A DNA stretch of 64,000 nt. Origin: Frigidibacter albus. GTDB lineage: Bacteria > Pseudomonadota > Alphaproteobacteria > Rhodobacterales > Rhodobacteraceae. Positions 25,390 through 33,782 of this stretch are shown here, piece by piece; position 1 is the first letter of the stretch, and every line of letters starts with the position of its first letter. Under the pieces are notes generated by a model, which was not told where the DNA came from, ran no database searches, and saw only the letters and a list, made by a program, of their open reading frames with translations. The position numbers and the translations under genes are program-made. Location: positions 122,576 to 186,575 of the forward strand of contig NZ_JAAAUC010000009.1 in NCBI RefSeq assembly GCF_009908165.1, read 5' to 3'.

Positions 25390-26937
25390 TTGGAAGGGGC
25401 GGGTCTGCGGGCAGGGGGCGGCAGGCCCGGTCTCTGGTCGCGGCTTCGCCCCTCCTGGCGGGACCGCGGCGCGCTCGCGCTTCTGGGCGCGCTGATCGCC
25501 GCGGGGCAGGCTCCCCTTGGCGCGTGGTGGCTGGCGCTGCCGGTGCTGGCGCTGCTGATCCGATGGCTGGCGCGCGAGCCGCATCCCCGGCGCGCCGCCG
25601 TGATGGCCCTCTTCGCCGGGGCCGGCCACTTCGCCGCCGCCCTGTTCTGGATCGTGGAGCCGTTCCTGGTGGACGTGGCCCGCCACGGCTGGATGGCCCC
25701 CTTCGCGCTGATCCTCATTTCCTTCGGCATGGCGCTGTTCTGGGCGGGCGCCGCGGCCTTCGCGGCATGGGCAGGGCAGACCCCCGCCCGGCGGGCACTG
25801 GCCCTCGCCGTCGCGCTGGCGGCGGCGGATGCGCTGCGCAGCTACGTGCTGACCGGCTTTCCCTGGGCGCTGCTCGGCCATGTCTGGATTGGCCGCCCGG
25901 TGGCACAGGCGGCGGCCTATATCGGCCCGCTTGGCCTCGGCCTGCTGACCACGCTGGCGGCGGCGCTGGCGGCGCTGGCCCCCCGCCGCGGCTCTGCTGC
26001 CGCGCTGGCGCTGCTGGCGGCGGTCTGGGCAGGCGGAGTCTGGCGTCTGGCGCAGCCGGACCCGGCGCCGGTGATGATCGAAGGCCGCCCGTTCCAGATC
26101 CGGCTGGCGCAGCCCAACGCCGCGCAGGACCTCAAATGGCAGCCGGGCATGCAGGAGATGTTCTTCGAACGGATGCTCGCCCAGACCGCCGCCGCCCCGG
26201 CCCCCGGCATGCCTTCCCCCGACCTGATCCTCTGGCCCGAAACCGCGGTGCCCTGGCTGCTGAACGACCCGGGCATTGTGCTGGAGATGATCTCGCAGGC
26301 CGCGGGCGGCACTCCCGTCGCGCTTGGCATCCAGCGCAGCGAGGGGCTGCGCTACTACAACAGCCTCGCCGTGATCGGCCCCGGCGGCACGGTGGGCGAG
26401 GTCTATGACAAGCATCACCTTGTCCCCTTCGGCGAATACATGCCCGCGGGCGACCTCCTTGGCAGCCTCGGCATCACCGCCTTTGCCGCGCGGCAGGGCA
26501 ACGGCTATTCCGCGGGCCCTGGCCCCGCACTGCTGGACCTTGGCCCGCTCGGCCGCGTGCTGCCGCTGATCTGCTACGAGGCGGTGTTCCCGCAAGACCT
26601 GAACGCCGCCCCCGGCCGCGCCGACTGGATCTTGCAGGCCACCAACGATGCCTGGTTCGGCGCGCTCTCCGGCCCCTACCAGCACCTTGCGCAAGCCCGG
26701 CTGCGCGCCCTCGAGCAGGGCCTGCCGCTTGTGCGCGTCGCCAATACCGGCGTCTCGGCGGTGATCGACGCGAAGGGCCGGGTGCTTGCCTCGCTGCCGC
26801 TGAACACCGACGGGTTTCTGGACGCCCCGCTGCCCGCGGCATATCCGCCCACGCCCTATGCCCGCAGCGGCGATTGGCCAATGCTGGTGCTGCTGTCGCT
26901 GCTGTTGCTGGGACTGGTTACAACTCGCCGCAGATAG
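25390..26937 (+). CDS. lnt: Apolipoprotein N-acyltransferase
   Basis: 515 aa inner-membrane enzyme that adds the third acyl chain to lipoproteins. About seven hydrophobic segments in residues 28-225, then a nitrilase domain with the triad E284 (LWPETAVPW), K341 (YDKHHLVPFGEYMP) and C395 (LICYEAVFP), and a C-terminal anchor near 490-510. The frame opens with a TTG 2 bp after the corC stop; no better start exists before the first helix. Confidence 0.93.
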   Translation: MEGAGLRAGGGRPGLWSRLRPSWRDRGALALLGALIAAGQAPLGAWWLALPVLALLIRWLAREPHPRRAAVMALFAGAGHFAAALFWIVEPFLVDVARHGWMAPFALILISFGMALFWAGAAAFAAWAGQTPARRALALAVALAAADALRSYVLTGFPWALLGHVWIGRPVAQAAAYIGPLGLGLLTTLAAALAALAPRRGSAAALALLAAVWAGGVWRLAQPDPAPVMIEGRPFQIRLAQPNAAQDLKWQPGMQEMFFERMLAQTAAAPAPGMPSPDLILWPETAVPWLLNDPGIVLEMISQAAGGTPVALGIQRSEGLRYYNSLAVIGPGGTVGEVYDKHHLVPFGEYMPAGDLLGSLGITAFAARQGNGYSAGPGPALLDLGPLGRVLPLICYEAVFPQDLNAAPGRADWILQATNDAWFGALSGPYQHLAQARLRALEQGLPLVRVANTGVSAVIDAKGRVLASLPLNTDGFLDAPLPAAYPPTPYARSGDWPMLVLLSLLLLGLVTTRRR

Positions 26938-26981
26938 GCGATTGACGCAAAGGGGGCAGGGGGTTACGCACGTCCATTCAA

Positions 26982-27026
26982 CCGTCACAACGGCTTCCTG
27001 GCGTGACGGGAATTCACCAATGGAGC
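26982..27026 (+). ncRNA. SAM/SAH riboswitch upstream of metK
   Basis: A 7-bp stem CCGTCAC (26982-26988) / GTGACGG (27003-27009) encloses AACGGCTTCCTGGC, and the metK ribosome-binding site CAATGGAGCG lies 11 nt further on. The loop GGCTTCC can pair with GGAGC, giving an H-type pseudoknot that hides the Shine-Dalgarno. This matches, as I recall it, the published SAM/SAH riboswitch consensus (CACAACGGCUUCCUGGCGUG and AUUGGAGC), an RNA known from Rhodobacterales before metK. Ligand binding should switch translation of metK off. Confidence 0.9.
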
Positions 27027-27033
27027 GCTTCCC

Positions 27034-28200
27034 ATGTCCCGGCAGAACTATATCTTCACCTCCGAGAGCGTCTCGGAGGGGCACCCCGACAAGGTGTGCG
27101 ACCGTATCTCGGATGCGGTGCTCGACGCCTTCCTCGCCGAGGAGCCGAATGCCCGCGTCGCCTGCGAGACCTTCGCCACCACCAATCAGGTTGTCGTCGG
27201 CGGTGAGGTCGGGCTGTCCGACAAGACAAAGCTTGCCGAGTACATGGAGCGGGTCGATTCCATCGTGCGTGGCTGTGTGCGCGACATCGGCTATGAGCAG
27301 GACGAGTTCCATTGGGCGACGCTCAAGGTCTCGAACCTGCTGCACCCGCAATCGGCCCATATCAGCCAGGGCGTGGACCGCGATGGCGCCGGCGATCAGG
27401 GCATCATGTTCGGCTATGCGACCGATGAGACGCCCGAGCTGATGCCTGCCCCGATCCAGTATTCCCATGCGATCCTGCGCCGGCTGGCCGAGGCGCGCAA
27501 ATCGGGCGCCGAGCCCACGCTGCGCCCCGATGCCAAATCGCAGCTGTCGCTGCGCTATGAAAACGGCAAGCCGGTCGAGGTGACGCAGCTGGTGCTGTCC
27601 ACCCAGCACGCGCATGAAAGCCAGACCTCGGACGATATCCGCGCGCTGGTGGAGCCGTACATCCGCGAGGTGATCCCGGCCGGCTGGCTGACCGAACGCA
27701 CCGAATGGCACGTCAACCCGACCGGCACTTTCGTGATCGGCGGTCCCGATGGCGATGCCGGCCTCACCGGGCGCAAGATCATCGTCGACACCTATGGTGG
27801 GGCCGCCCCGCATGGCGGGGGCGCCTTCTCGGGCAAGGATCCGACCAAGGTCGACCGCTCGGCCGCCTATGCCGCGCGCTACCTTGCCAAGAACGTGGTA
27901 GCGTCAGGCCTTGCCACCCGCTGCGTGATCCAGGTCGCCTATGCCATCGGCGTGGCGCGGCCGCTGGCGATCTATGCCGACACCTATGGCACCGGCCAGG
28001 TGCCCGAGGCCGAGATCGAGCGTGCCGTGGCCGAGGTCATGGACCTGACGCCCCGCGGCATCCGCGAACATCTGCAACTGAACCGCCCGATCTACCAGCG
28101 CACCGCCGCCTATGGCCATTTCGGCCGCGATCCCGATGCCGATGGTGGCTTCAGCTGGGAAAAGCTGGATCTGGTCGAGGCGCTGAAGAAGGCGGTCTAG
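27034..28200 (+). CDS. metK: S-adenosylmethionine synthase
   Basis: 388 aa. Makes SAM from methionine and ATP. Conserved [18 protein letters not shown] at the N-terminus (residues 11-28), the [12 protein letters not shown] loop, and [19 protein letters not shown] binding phosphates. It begins 8 nt past the ribosome-binding site that forms part of the SAM/SAH riboswitch, so its translation is expected to fall when SAM or SAH is high. Confidence 0.97.
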   Translation: MSRQNYIFTSESVSEGHPDKVCDRISDAVLDAFLAEEPNARVACETFATTNQVVVGGEVGLSDKTKLAEYMERVDSIVRGCVRDIGYEQDEFHWATLKVSNLLHPQSAHISQGVDRDGAGDQGIMFGYATDETPELMPAPIQYSHAILRRLAEARKSGAEPTLRPDAKSQLSLRYENGKPVEVTQLVLSTQHAHESQTSDDIRALVEPYIREVIPAGWLTERTEWHVNPTGTFVIGGPDGDAGLTGRKIIVDTYGGAAPHGGGAFSGKDPTKVDRSAAYAARYLAKNVVASGLATRCVIQVAYAIGVARPLAIYADTYGTGQVPEAEIERAVAEVMDLTPRGIREHLQLNRPIYQRTAAYGHFGRDPDADGGFSWEKLDLVEALKKAV

Positions 28201-28229
28201 GCGCGGCTTCTGTGACAAGGAAGAGGGGG

Positions 28230-28257
28230 GGCGGTCCGCAGGGACCGCCTCTTTTTG
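28230..28257 (+). terminator. Intrinsic terminator of metK
   Basis: Stem GGCGGTCC / GGACCGCC with a GCAG loop (28230-28249), followed by TCTTTTTGTTG. Placed 29 bp after the metK stop. Confidence 0.88.
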
Positions 28258-28489
28258 TTGTGGTGGGGTGCGCTTTGGGCCGAGGTGAGCGTCACTGAGG
28301 GCGCTTGGTCATCATGCCGCGGATGAAGTCAAGCGCGCGATACAGATCATTCCCGCCGCTCCTCTTGATGACGCGCCGCAGAATGGTCGTCTGGAAGCAC
28401 ACGTTCCTGGTTGGAGCGTAAGCGCAGCGTTGGTCACAATTCCGCCAAAGTAAACGACGAATGGTTGTCGAATAAATCAAGGAGTTACA

Positions 28490-28876
28490 ATGCTTAAGAG
28501 AGCTTTTCTAACATCTTCGATCTTGCTGGCCGGGATAACGCCCGGCCTATCACTGGCTGATGATCCCTTCATGCCGTACATGGACCCGGAAGGCCCCGCG
28601 CCTCGGGAGATCCGATGCCAGATCGCGGAACACGGCACCGTCTATCATGTCGGAGCCTGTTACTTTCAGGCAAGCCCTGGCGGCTCGTTCACTGTGGTCA
28701 CGGGAAACGCAAAGTATGCGGCCATGGTTACCCTGATCGACGGAGACTACGCTCAGGGCATGTGGACCGGAGAGGCTTACGCATCCCATATGCACGGCCA
28801 AACGCATGATCTTCGACGCTCCGAGGGAGACCCGGCTTGTTGGGAGAATGACGAGTTTTCGATCTGCGCATGGTAA
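28490..28876 (+). CDS. Secreted four-cysteine protein, orphan
   Basis: 128 aa. Good AAGGAG site 6 bases before the ATG. Signal peptide MLKRAFLTSSILLAGITPGLSLA is probably cut near residue 23. The mature part has Cys at 43, 57, 117 and 126, suggesting two disulfides, and is rich in Gly, Tyr and His. I recognise no family. The gene and its 200-bp upstream flank are visibly less GC-rich than their surroundings, and codons such as AGA, ACA and TTA occur, which suggests recent acquisition. It has its own stretch between metK and the DMT gene. Confidence 0.6.
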   Translation: MLKRAFLTSSILLAGITPGLSLADDPFMPYMDPEGPAPREIRCQIAEHGTVYHVGACYFQASPGGSFTVVTGNAKYAAMVTLIDGDYAQGMWTGEAYASHMHGQTHDLRRSEGDPACWENDEFSICAW

Positions 28877-29011
28877 ACTCAGGCTCCGCGCAGTCTGACC
28901 ACCTTGTTCGGCTCACCCGCTACCCGCCGGCAAATCGTCCTGCCACCCTCCTTGCCCCCGCCCTCATCCCTCGCCATTCTCGCCCGGCAACGCCCGCCGA
29001 TGGAGGCCCCG

Positions 29012-29458
29012 ATGCCCGATACCCTGCGCTATGCGATGATCATGCTTGCCGCCGGCATCGGTATCCCGATCCTTGCGGCCCTGAACGCGCAACTCGGGGC
29101 GCGCATCGGCTCGCCCCCCGTTGCCGCCGTGGTGCTGTTCTGCGTGGCACTCTGCGGGGCGGTTCTGGTGATGCTGCTGACCCACGGCCCCTCGGCCATT
29201 GCGCGCCTGCCGGACCAGCCCAGGCACCTGTTTCTCGCGGGGCTGCTGGTCGCCTTCTACGTGCTCTCCATCACCTTTGTCGCACCCCATTTCGGAGTCG
29301 GCAACGCTGTGTTCTTCGTGCTGCTGGGCCAGATGATCTCGGCCGCCGTCATCGACCAGTTCGGCCTGTTCGGCGCGGCCTTGCGCCCAATCACCCTGAT
29401 GCGCGGGGCGGGGATCGGCGTCATGGGGATCGGCCTGTTCCTGATCCAGCGCGGCTGA
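29012..29458 (+). CDS. DMT-superfamily membrane protein (YdcZ/DUF606-like)
   Basis: 148 aa with about five hydrophobic helices. It begins MPDTLRYAMIMLAAGIGIPILAALNAQLGAR; the NAQLG motif and FFVLLGQMISAAVIDQFGLFG segment are characteristic of the DUF606/YdcZ family of half-size drug/metabolite transporters. GGAGG lies 4 bases before ATG 29012. Substrate unknown; such proteins often work as pairs. Confidence 0.78.
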   Translation: MPDTLRYAMIMLAAGIGIPILAALNAQLGARIGSPPVAAVVLFCVALCGAVLVMLLTHGPSAIARLPDQPRHLFLAGLLVAFYVLSITFVAPHFGVGNAVFFVLLGQMISAAVIDQFGLFGAALRPITLMRGAGIGVMGIGLFLIQRG

Positions 29459-29502
29459 CGGGGGCTTGACCCCGCGGCTTGCGGGCGGCATGACCCCGGC
29501 CC

Positions 29503-30240
29503 ATGATTGACCAGACCGAACCCGACCAGACCCCTCCCGATGATCCCGAAGGCGCAGACGCGCCTGAATGGCGCAACTTCTATGGCCGCAGGGCCGGCAA
29601 GACCATGCGCCCGTCGCAGAAGTCCTACCTGTCCGAGGATCTCGAAACCCTGCGCCCCTTCGGCGTGACGGTCGACGAGAACCCGGACCGCACGCCGTTG
29701 GACCTGTCCGCGATCTTCGGCGACGCCCGCCCGGTCTGGCTGGAAATCGGCTTCGGCGGCGGCGAGCATATGGTCCACATGGCCGCGACCTGGCCGGATG
29801 TGGGCATCATCGGCTGCGAGCCTTTCATCAACGGCGTGGCGATGCTTTTGGGCAAGATCCGCGCCGCGGGTGTCAGCAACCTCGCCGTGCATCCGGGCGA
29901 TGTGCGCGAGCTGTTCGATGTGCTGCCCGAAGGCTCCATCGCGAAGGCGTTCCTGAACTACCCCGACCCCTGGCCCAAGCGCCGCCACCACCGCCGCCGC
30001 TTCGTCACCCAGGATCACCTGCTGCCGCTGCACCGCGCGCTGGCGCCGGGGGCAGAGTTCCGCGTGGCGACCGACATCCCCGACTATATGCGCCAGGCGC
30101 TGCAAGAGGTGCCAAAGGCCGGGTTCGTACTTGAAGAACACTCCGGAACCGCCTGGAAGGACTGGATTTCCACGCGCTACGAGAAAAAGGCCCTGCGCGA
30201 GGGCCGCCTCCCCGACTACGCGACCTTCCGGCGGGTCTGA
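29503..30240 (+). CDS. trmB: tRNA (guanine-N7-)-methyltransferase
   Basis: 245 aa SAM-dependent enzyme modifying G46 of tRNA. SAM-binding LEIGFGGGEH near residue 80, the catalytic region LNYPDPWPKRRHHRRRF around 152-168, and DIPDY near 195 are diagnostic. N-terminal FYGRRAGKTMRP is typical of alphaproteobacteria. Ends just before a dispersed hairpin repeat. Confidence 0.95.
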   Translation: MIDQTEPDQTPPDDPEGADAPEWRNFYGRRAGKTMRPSQKSYLSEDLETLRPFGVTVDENPDRTPLDLSAIFGDARPVWLEIGFGGGEHMVHMAATWPDVGIIGCEPFINGVAMLLGKIRAAGVSNLAVHPGDVRELFDVLPEGSIAKAFLNYPDPWPKRRHHRRRFVTQDHLLPLHRALAPGAEFRVATDIPDYMRQALQEVPKAGFVLEEHSGTAWKDWISTRYEKKALREGRLPDYATFRRV

Positions 30241-30250
30241 ACCCCCGCGG

Positions 30251-30313
30251 CTTCTTGCTGGCCAAAATATCCCGGGGGAGTCGCGGCCCCGCCGCGACGG
30301 GGGCAGCGCCCCC
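30251..30313 (-). repeat. Dispersed hairpin + GGATATTTT element, copy 3 (inverted)
   Basis: Read on the minus strand: hairpin GGGGGC, GCT loop, GCCCCC (30313-30299), a second hairpin TCGCGGC / GCCGCGA, then CTCCCCCG and the core GGATATTTTGGCCAGCAAG (30272-30254). It fills the space between the convergent trmB and ychF genes, where it may act as a terminator for one or both. Confidence 0.75.
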
Positions 30314-30334
30314 TTCCTTGCTCAGAAAATGGCT

Positions 30335-31432
30335 TCAGCCGTTGAACAGGAAGTGCAGGACGTCGCCGTCCTTCACCTCATAGGTCTTGCCTTCGACCCG
30401 GAACTTGCCGGCCTCGCGCGCGCCGGCTTCGCCATTGCCGGCGATGTAATCGTCATAGGCGATGGTTTCCGACCGGATGAAGCCGCGCTCGAAATCGCCG
30501 TGGATCACGCCGGCCGCCTGCGGGGCGAGGGTGCCCTTGGGGATGGTCCAGGCGCGGGCCTCTTTCGGGCCGACGGTGAAGTAGGTCTGCAGCTCCAGAA
30601 GCTCGTATCCGGCGCGGATCAGCCGGTCGAGCCCGGCTTCCTCCAGCCCCATCTCGGTCAGGAACATCTCCGCCTCTTCGGCGTCGAGCTGGCTGATCTC
30701 TTCCTCGATCTTGGCCGAGATCACCACCGAGCCCGCGCCCTGTTCGGCGGCCATCTTTGCCACCCGTTCGGACTGGCTGTTGCCGCTCGCGGCCGAGGAT
30801 TCCTCGACATTGCAGACATAGAGCACGGGCTTGGAGGTCAGCAGCTGCAACATCTCCCAGGCCCGGCGATCCTCGGGCGCGACCTTCACGGTGCGGGCGG
30901 GGCGGCCCGCCTCCAGCGCGACCGCGGCGGCGCGCAGCAGCCGGTCCTGATCGACCGCCTCCTTGTCGCCGCCCTTGATCTTGCGCGCAAGGTTCGCCAG
31001 CCGCCGCTCGACGCTTTCCAGATCGGCAATCATCAGCTCGGTCTCGATGGTCTCGGCATCGGCGACCGGATCGACGCGGCCCTCGACATGGGTCACGTCG
31101 CCATCCTCGAAGCAGCGCAGCACATGGGCGATGGCATCGGTTTCGCGGATATTGGCCAGGAACTGGTTGCCGAGGCCTTCGCCCTTGCTGGCGCCCTTCA
31201 CCAGGCCGGCGATGTCCACGAAGGTCATCCGCGTCGGGATGATCTGCTTGGACCCGGCGATGGCGGCCAGCTTTTCCAGCCGCGCATCGGGCACCGCGAC
31301 CTCACCGACATTCGGTTCGATCGTGCAGAACGGGAAGTTGGCGGCTTGCGCGGCGGCGGTCCGCGTCAGCGCATTGAAGAGCGTGGATTTGCCGACATTC
31401 GGCATTCCGACGATACCCATCTTGAAGCCCAT
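30335..31432 (-). CDS. ychF: Redox-regulated ATPase YchF
   Basis: 365 aa Obg-family P-loop ATPase. G1 motif GMPNVGKST at 9-17, switch region [19 protein letters not shown], the YchF-specific NVEE in place of NKxD (giving ATP preference), and a C-terminal TGS domain ([19 protein letters not shown]). Binds the 50S subunit or 70S ribosomes and negatively affects the oxidative-stress response. Start MGFKMGIVG at 31432. Confidence 0.95.
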   Translation of the reverse strand: MGFKMGIVGMPNVGKSTLFNALTRTAAAQAANFPFCTIEPNVGEVAVPDARLEKLAAIAGSKQIIPTRMTFVDIAGLVKGASKGEGLGNQFLANIRETDAIAHVLRCFEDGDVTHVEGRVDPVADAETIETELMIADLESVERRLANLARKIKGGDKEAVDQDRLLRAAAVALEAGRPARTVKVAPEDRRAWEMLQLLTSKPVLYVCNVEESSAASGNSQSERVAKMAAEQGAGSVVISAKIEEEISQLDAEEAEMFLTEMGLEEAGLDRLIRAGYELLELQTYFTVGPKEARAWTIPKGTLAPQAAGVIHGDFERGFIRSETIAYDDYIAGNGEAGAREAGKFRVEGKTYEVKDGDVLHFLFNG

Positions 31433-31564
31433 GCCGATCCCCTGTTCCAGCGGTTTCGCGCCGCTTCTAGGCAGAGGGCCGCGCAGACGCAAGGGAGGCC
31501 CTATGTTCCTGCGCTGCAGCATGGCACATTGGGCCTCGGCGGGGGCAATCATGGAGAGCATCCA

Positions 31565-31993
31565 ATGGGATTCGAGCCCTACCTACATTTTCAGGGGACC
31601 TGTGCCGAGGCGATGGCCTTCTATGCCGAGCTGTTCGGGGCAAATGACCTGTTCATCCAGCGCTACCGCGAGATGCCGGGCGTTCCGCCGGAGTTTGCCG
31701 CCTCCGATCTGGTGATGCATTCGGCACTGGTTGCGGGCGGCATGGTGCTGATGGCCTCCGACTTTCCGCCGGGGGTGGAGGGCGAGGCACAAAAGGCGGT
31801 GTCGATCAGCCGGTCCGCCCCCGACCTCGCCACCGCGCATCGGCTGTTCGATGCGCTGGCGGAGGGCGGGGCGGTGATCATGCCGGTCCAGCCGACCTTC
31901 TGGTCCACCGGCTATGGCATGGTGCGCGACCGCTTCGGCACCCATTGGATGATCTCGGGCCCCGCGGTCGAGGTGGAAGGGCCGCGGCTGTAG
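31565..31993 (+). CDS. VOC-family protein (PhnB/YjdN-like)
   Basis: 142 aa, glyoxalase/bleomycin-resistance fold as two repeated beta-alpha-beta-beta-beta halves. It starts [20 protein letters not shown] and ends with [10 protein letters not shown], both typical of the PhnB/YjdN subgroup, which has no assigned reaction. GGAGAG lies before the ATG. Divergent from ychF, with about 130 bp between them. Confidence 0.83.
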   Translation: MGFEPYLHFQGTCAEAMAFYAELFGANDLFIQRYREMPGVPPEFAASDLVMHSALVAGGMVLMASDFPPGVEGEAQKAVSISRSAPDLATAHRLFDALAEGGAVIMPVQPTFWSTGYGMVRDRFGTHWMISGPAVEVEGPRL

Positions 31994-32070
31994 CCGCCCG
32001 CCCCCTTGAGGCATTGATTTCCACCGCGGATTTCTGCACACCGGGCGCGACCTGCAAAGAAGGACGCCCG

Positions 32071-32862
32071 ATGACCCGGATCGACCAGAAGTTCGCCCAA
32101 CTGCGCGCCGAGGGCCGCAAGGGCTTTGTCGCCTATGTCATGGCGGGCGATCCCGACTATGCGACCTCGCTGGAGATCGTGAAGGGGCTTCCGGGCGCCG
32201 GGGTGGATATCATCGAGCTGGGGATGCCCTTCACCGACCCGATGGCCGATGGCCCGACGATCCAACTGGCGGGCCAACGCGCGCTGGAAGGCGGGCAGAC
32301 CCTGCAAAAGACGCTGGATATGGTGACGGAGTTCCGCAAGGGCGACGACACCACCCCCATCGTGATGATGGGCTATTACAACCCGATCTACAGCCGCGGG
32401 GTGGACCGCTTCCTGGCCGATGCCGTCGCGGCCGGGATCGACGGGCTGATCGTGGTGGACCTGCCGCCCGAGGAAGACAGCGAGCTTTGCATCCCCGCGC
32501 AGGCGGCGGGGCTGAACTTCATCCGGCTGGCAACGCCGACCACCGACGACGCGCGCCTGCCGAAGGTGCTGCAAAACACCTCGGGTTTTGTCTATTACGT
32601 GTCGATCACCGGCATCACCGGCGCCGCCGCCCCGCAGGCCGTGGACGTGGCCCCCGATGTGGCGCGGATCAAGGCCGCGACCGACCTGCCGGTGATGGTG
32701 GGCTTCGGCATCTCGACCCCCGAGGCGGCAGAGGCGATCTGCAGCGTCGCCGACGGCTGCATCGTCGGCTCGGCCATCGTCAAGCTGATCGGCGAGGGCA
32801 AGTCACCGGCCGAGGTTCTGGCGGTCGTGGCAGGGCTGGCGGCGGGTGCGCACCGGGCCTGA
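32071..32862 (+). CDS. trpA: Tryptophan synthase alpha subunit
   Basis: 263 aa TIM barrel that releases indole from indole-glycerol phosphate. Catalytic Glu49 (IIELGMPF) and Asp60 (DPMADGP) are at the classical positions. AGAAGGA lies before the ATG. No trpB or trpF is nearby, so trpA is separate from the other trp genes in this genome; its neighbour on the same strand is the VOC gene. Confidence 0.95.
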   Translation: MTRIDQKFAQLRAEGRKGFVAYVMAGDPDYATSLEIVKGLPGAGVDIIELGMPFTDPMADGPTIQLAGQRALEGGQTLQKTLDMVTEFRKGDDTTPIVMMGYYNPIYSRGVDRFLADAVAAGIDGLIVVDLPPEEDSELCIPAQAAGLNFIRLATPTTDDARLPKVLQNTSGFVYYVSITGITGAAAPQAVDVAPDVARIKAATDLPVMVGFGISTPEAAEAICSVADGCIVGSAIVKLIGEGKSPAEVLAVVAGLAAGAHRA

Positions 32863-32864
32863 GG

Positions 32865-33638
32865 CTACCCCAGCGTCACATCCAGGAACATCATCAGCAC
32901 GAGCCCGATGATCAGACCCGCCGTCGCCGCGTTCTGGTGGCCGTGGCGGTGCGTTTCCGGGATGATCTCGTGGCTGATGACATAGAGCATCGCCCCCGCC
33001 GCGAAGGTCAGGCCCCAGGGCAGCAGCGGCGCGGCCATCGAGACGGCAGCAACGCCGACCAGCCCGCCCAGGGGCTCCACCAGCCCGGTCAGCAGCGCGA
33101 TCCCGACAGCCCGGCCACGGCCATATCCCAGCCCGCGCAGCGCCACCGCAACCGCCAGCCCCTCGGGCGCGTTCTGCAAGCCGATGCCGATGGCCAGCGA
33201 CAGCCCCAGGGCCACATCGCCGGCTCCAAAGCCGATGCCGACCGCCATGCCCTCGGGCACGTTGTGGATGGTGATAGCGATGATGAACAGCCAGATCCGG
33301 GCCATCGCGCCCGGGTCCGCCCCCTCGCGCCCCTCGACGAAATGCTCATGCGGGAGCGATTCGTTCAGCAGCGCGATGGCCGCGGCACCGAGCACGATGC
33401 CGGCCACCGCGATCAGGGCCGCAATGACCTCGCTGCCGGTGCGGATCGTCGCTGCCTCGATCCCCGGCAGGATCAGCGAGAAGAACGACGCCGACAGCAT
33501 TACCCCCGCCGCGAATCCCAGCAGCACGTCGTTCCAGTAGCGGGTGATGTTGCGCCCGAACAGAACCGGAAGGGCGCCGACCCCGGTCATCAGCCCGGCG
33601 GCAAGGCTGCCCAGAAACCCCATCAGCAGGATCGACAT
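32865..33638 (-). CDS. ZIP-family metal transporter
   Basis: 257 aa with eight probable helices. The metal-binding motifs are HNVPEG (125-130, helix 4) and NAPEG (156-160, helix 5), plus HEIIPE near 217. A His-containing loop (PHEHFVEGREG) lies between helices 3 and 4. Likely imports zinc or other divalent metals; resembles ZupT/GufA. AAGGAAG lies upstream of ATG 33638. Convergent with trpA, 2 bp apart. Confidence 0.88.
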   Translation of the reverse strand: MSILLMGFLGSLAAGLMTGVGALPVLFGRNITRYWNDVLLGFAAGVMLSASFFSLILPGIEAATIRTGSEVIAALIAVAGIVLGAAAIALLNESLPHEHFVEGREGADPGAMARIWLFIIAITIHNVPEGMAVGIGFGAGDVALGLSLAIGIGLQNAPEGLAVAVALRGLGYGRGRAVGIALLTGLVEPLGGLVGVAAVSMAAPLLPWGLTFAAGAMLYVISHEIIPETHRHGHQNAATAGLIIGLVLMMFLDVTLG

Positions 33639-33741
33639 ACGGCGAGCTTCCTTGATTGCGGCGGGGCGCACAGTTTCCGCTGGCGCGGCGGAACGCAAGG
33701 GCAAGCAGTGCGGCGTCACGGCGATTGCATGGATGCCCGGC

Positions 33742-33766
33742 AATTGGTAATAGCATCTTACCAATT
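33742..33766. promoter_or_regulatory. Perfect inverted repeat before lldD, likely operator
   Basis: AATTGGTAA, a 7-bp TAGCATC spacer, TTACCAATT (25 bp in total). It stops 1 bp before the lldD ribosome-binding site GGAGGAG. The arms AATTGGT/ACCAATT equal the half sites of FadR-subfamily GntR regulators such as LldR and PdhR, but the spacing between half sites (11 bp instead of about 3) is wider than in those. It could also fold as an RNA hairpin. Confidence 0.6.
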
Positions 33767-33782
33767 TGGAGGAGAGGCCCCC

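Noticed and set aside
24676..27813. A 1045-codon open frame on the minus strand
   Set aside because: It is antisense to corC, lnt and metK, all firmly recognised. Its product is low-complexity (His/Arg/Gln/Gly rich), as expected for the shadow of GC-rich codons.
28292..28480. 62-codon minus-strand frame ending in DFIRGMMTKRPQ
   Set aside because: TTG start without a ribosome-binding site and no recognised family. It could be a gene remnant in the AT-richer island, but evidence is too thin to list it.
33742..33766. Calling the inverted repeat a definite LldR/GntR site
   Set aside because: The half-site spacing is 11 bp instead of about 3 bp and no GntR gene is adjacent, so only a generic operator is listed.
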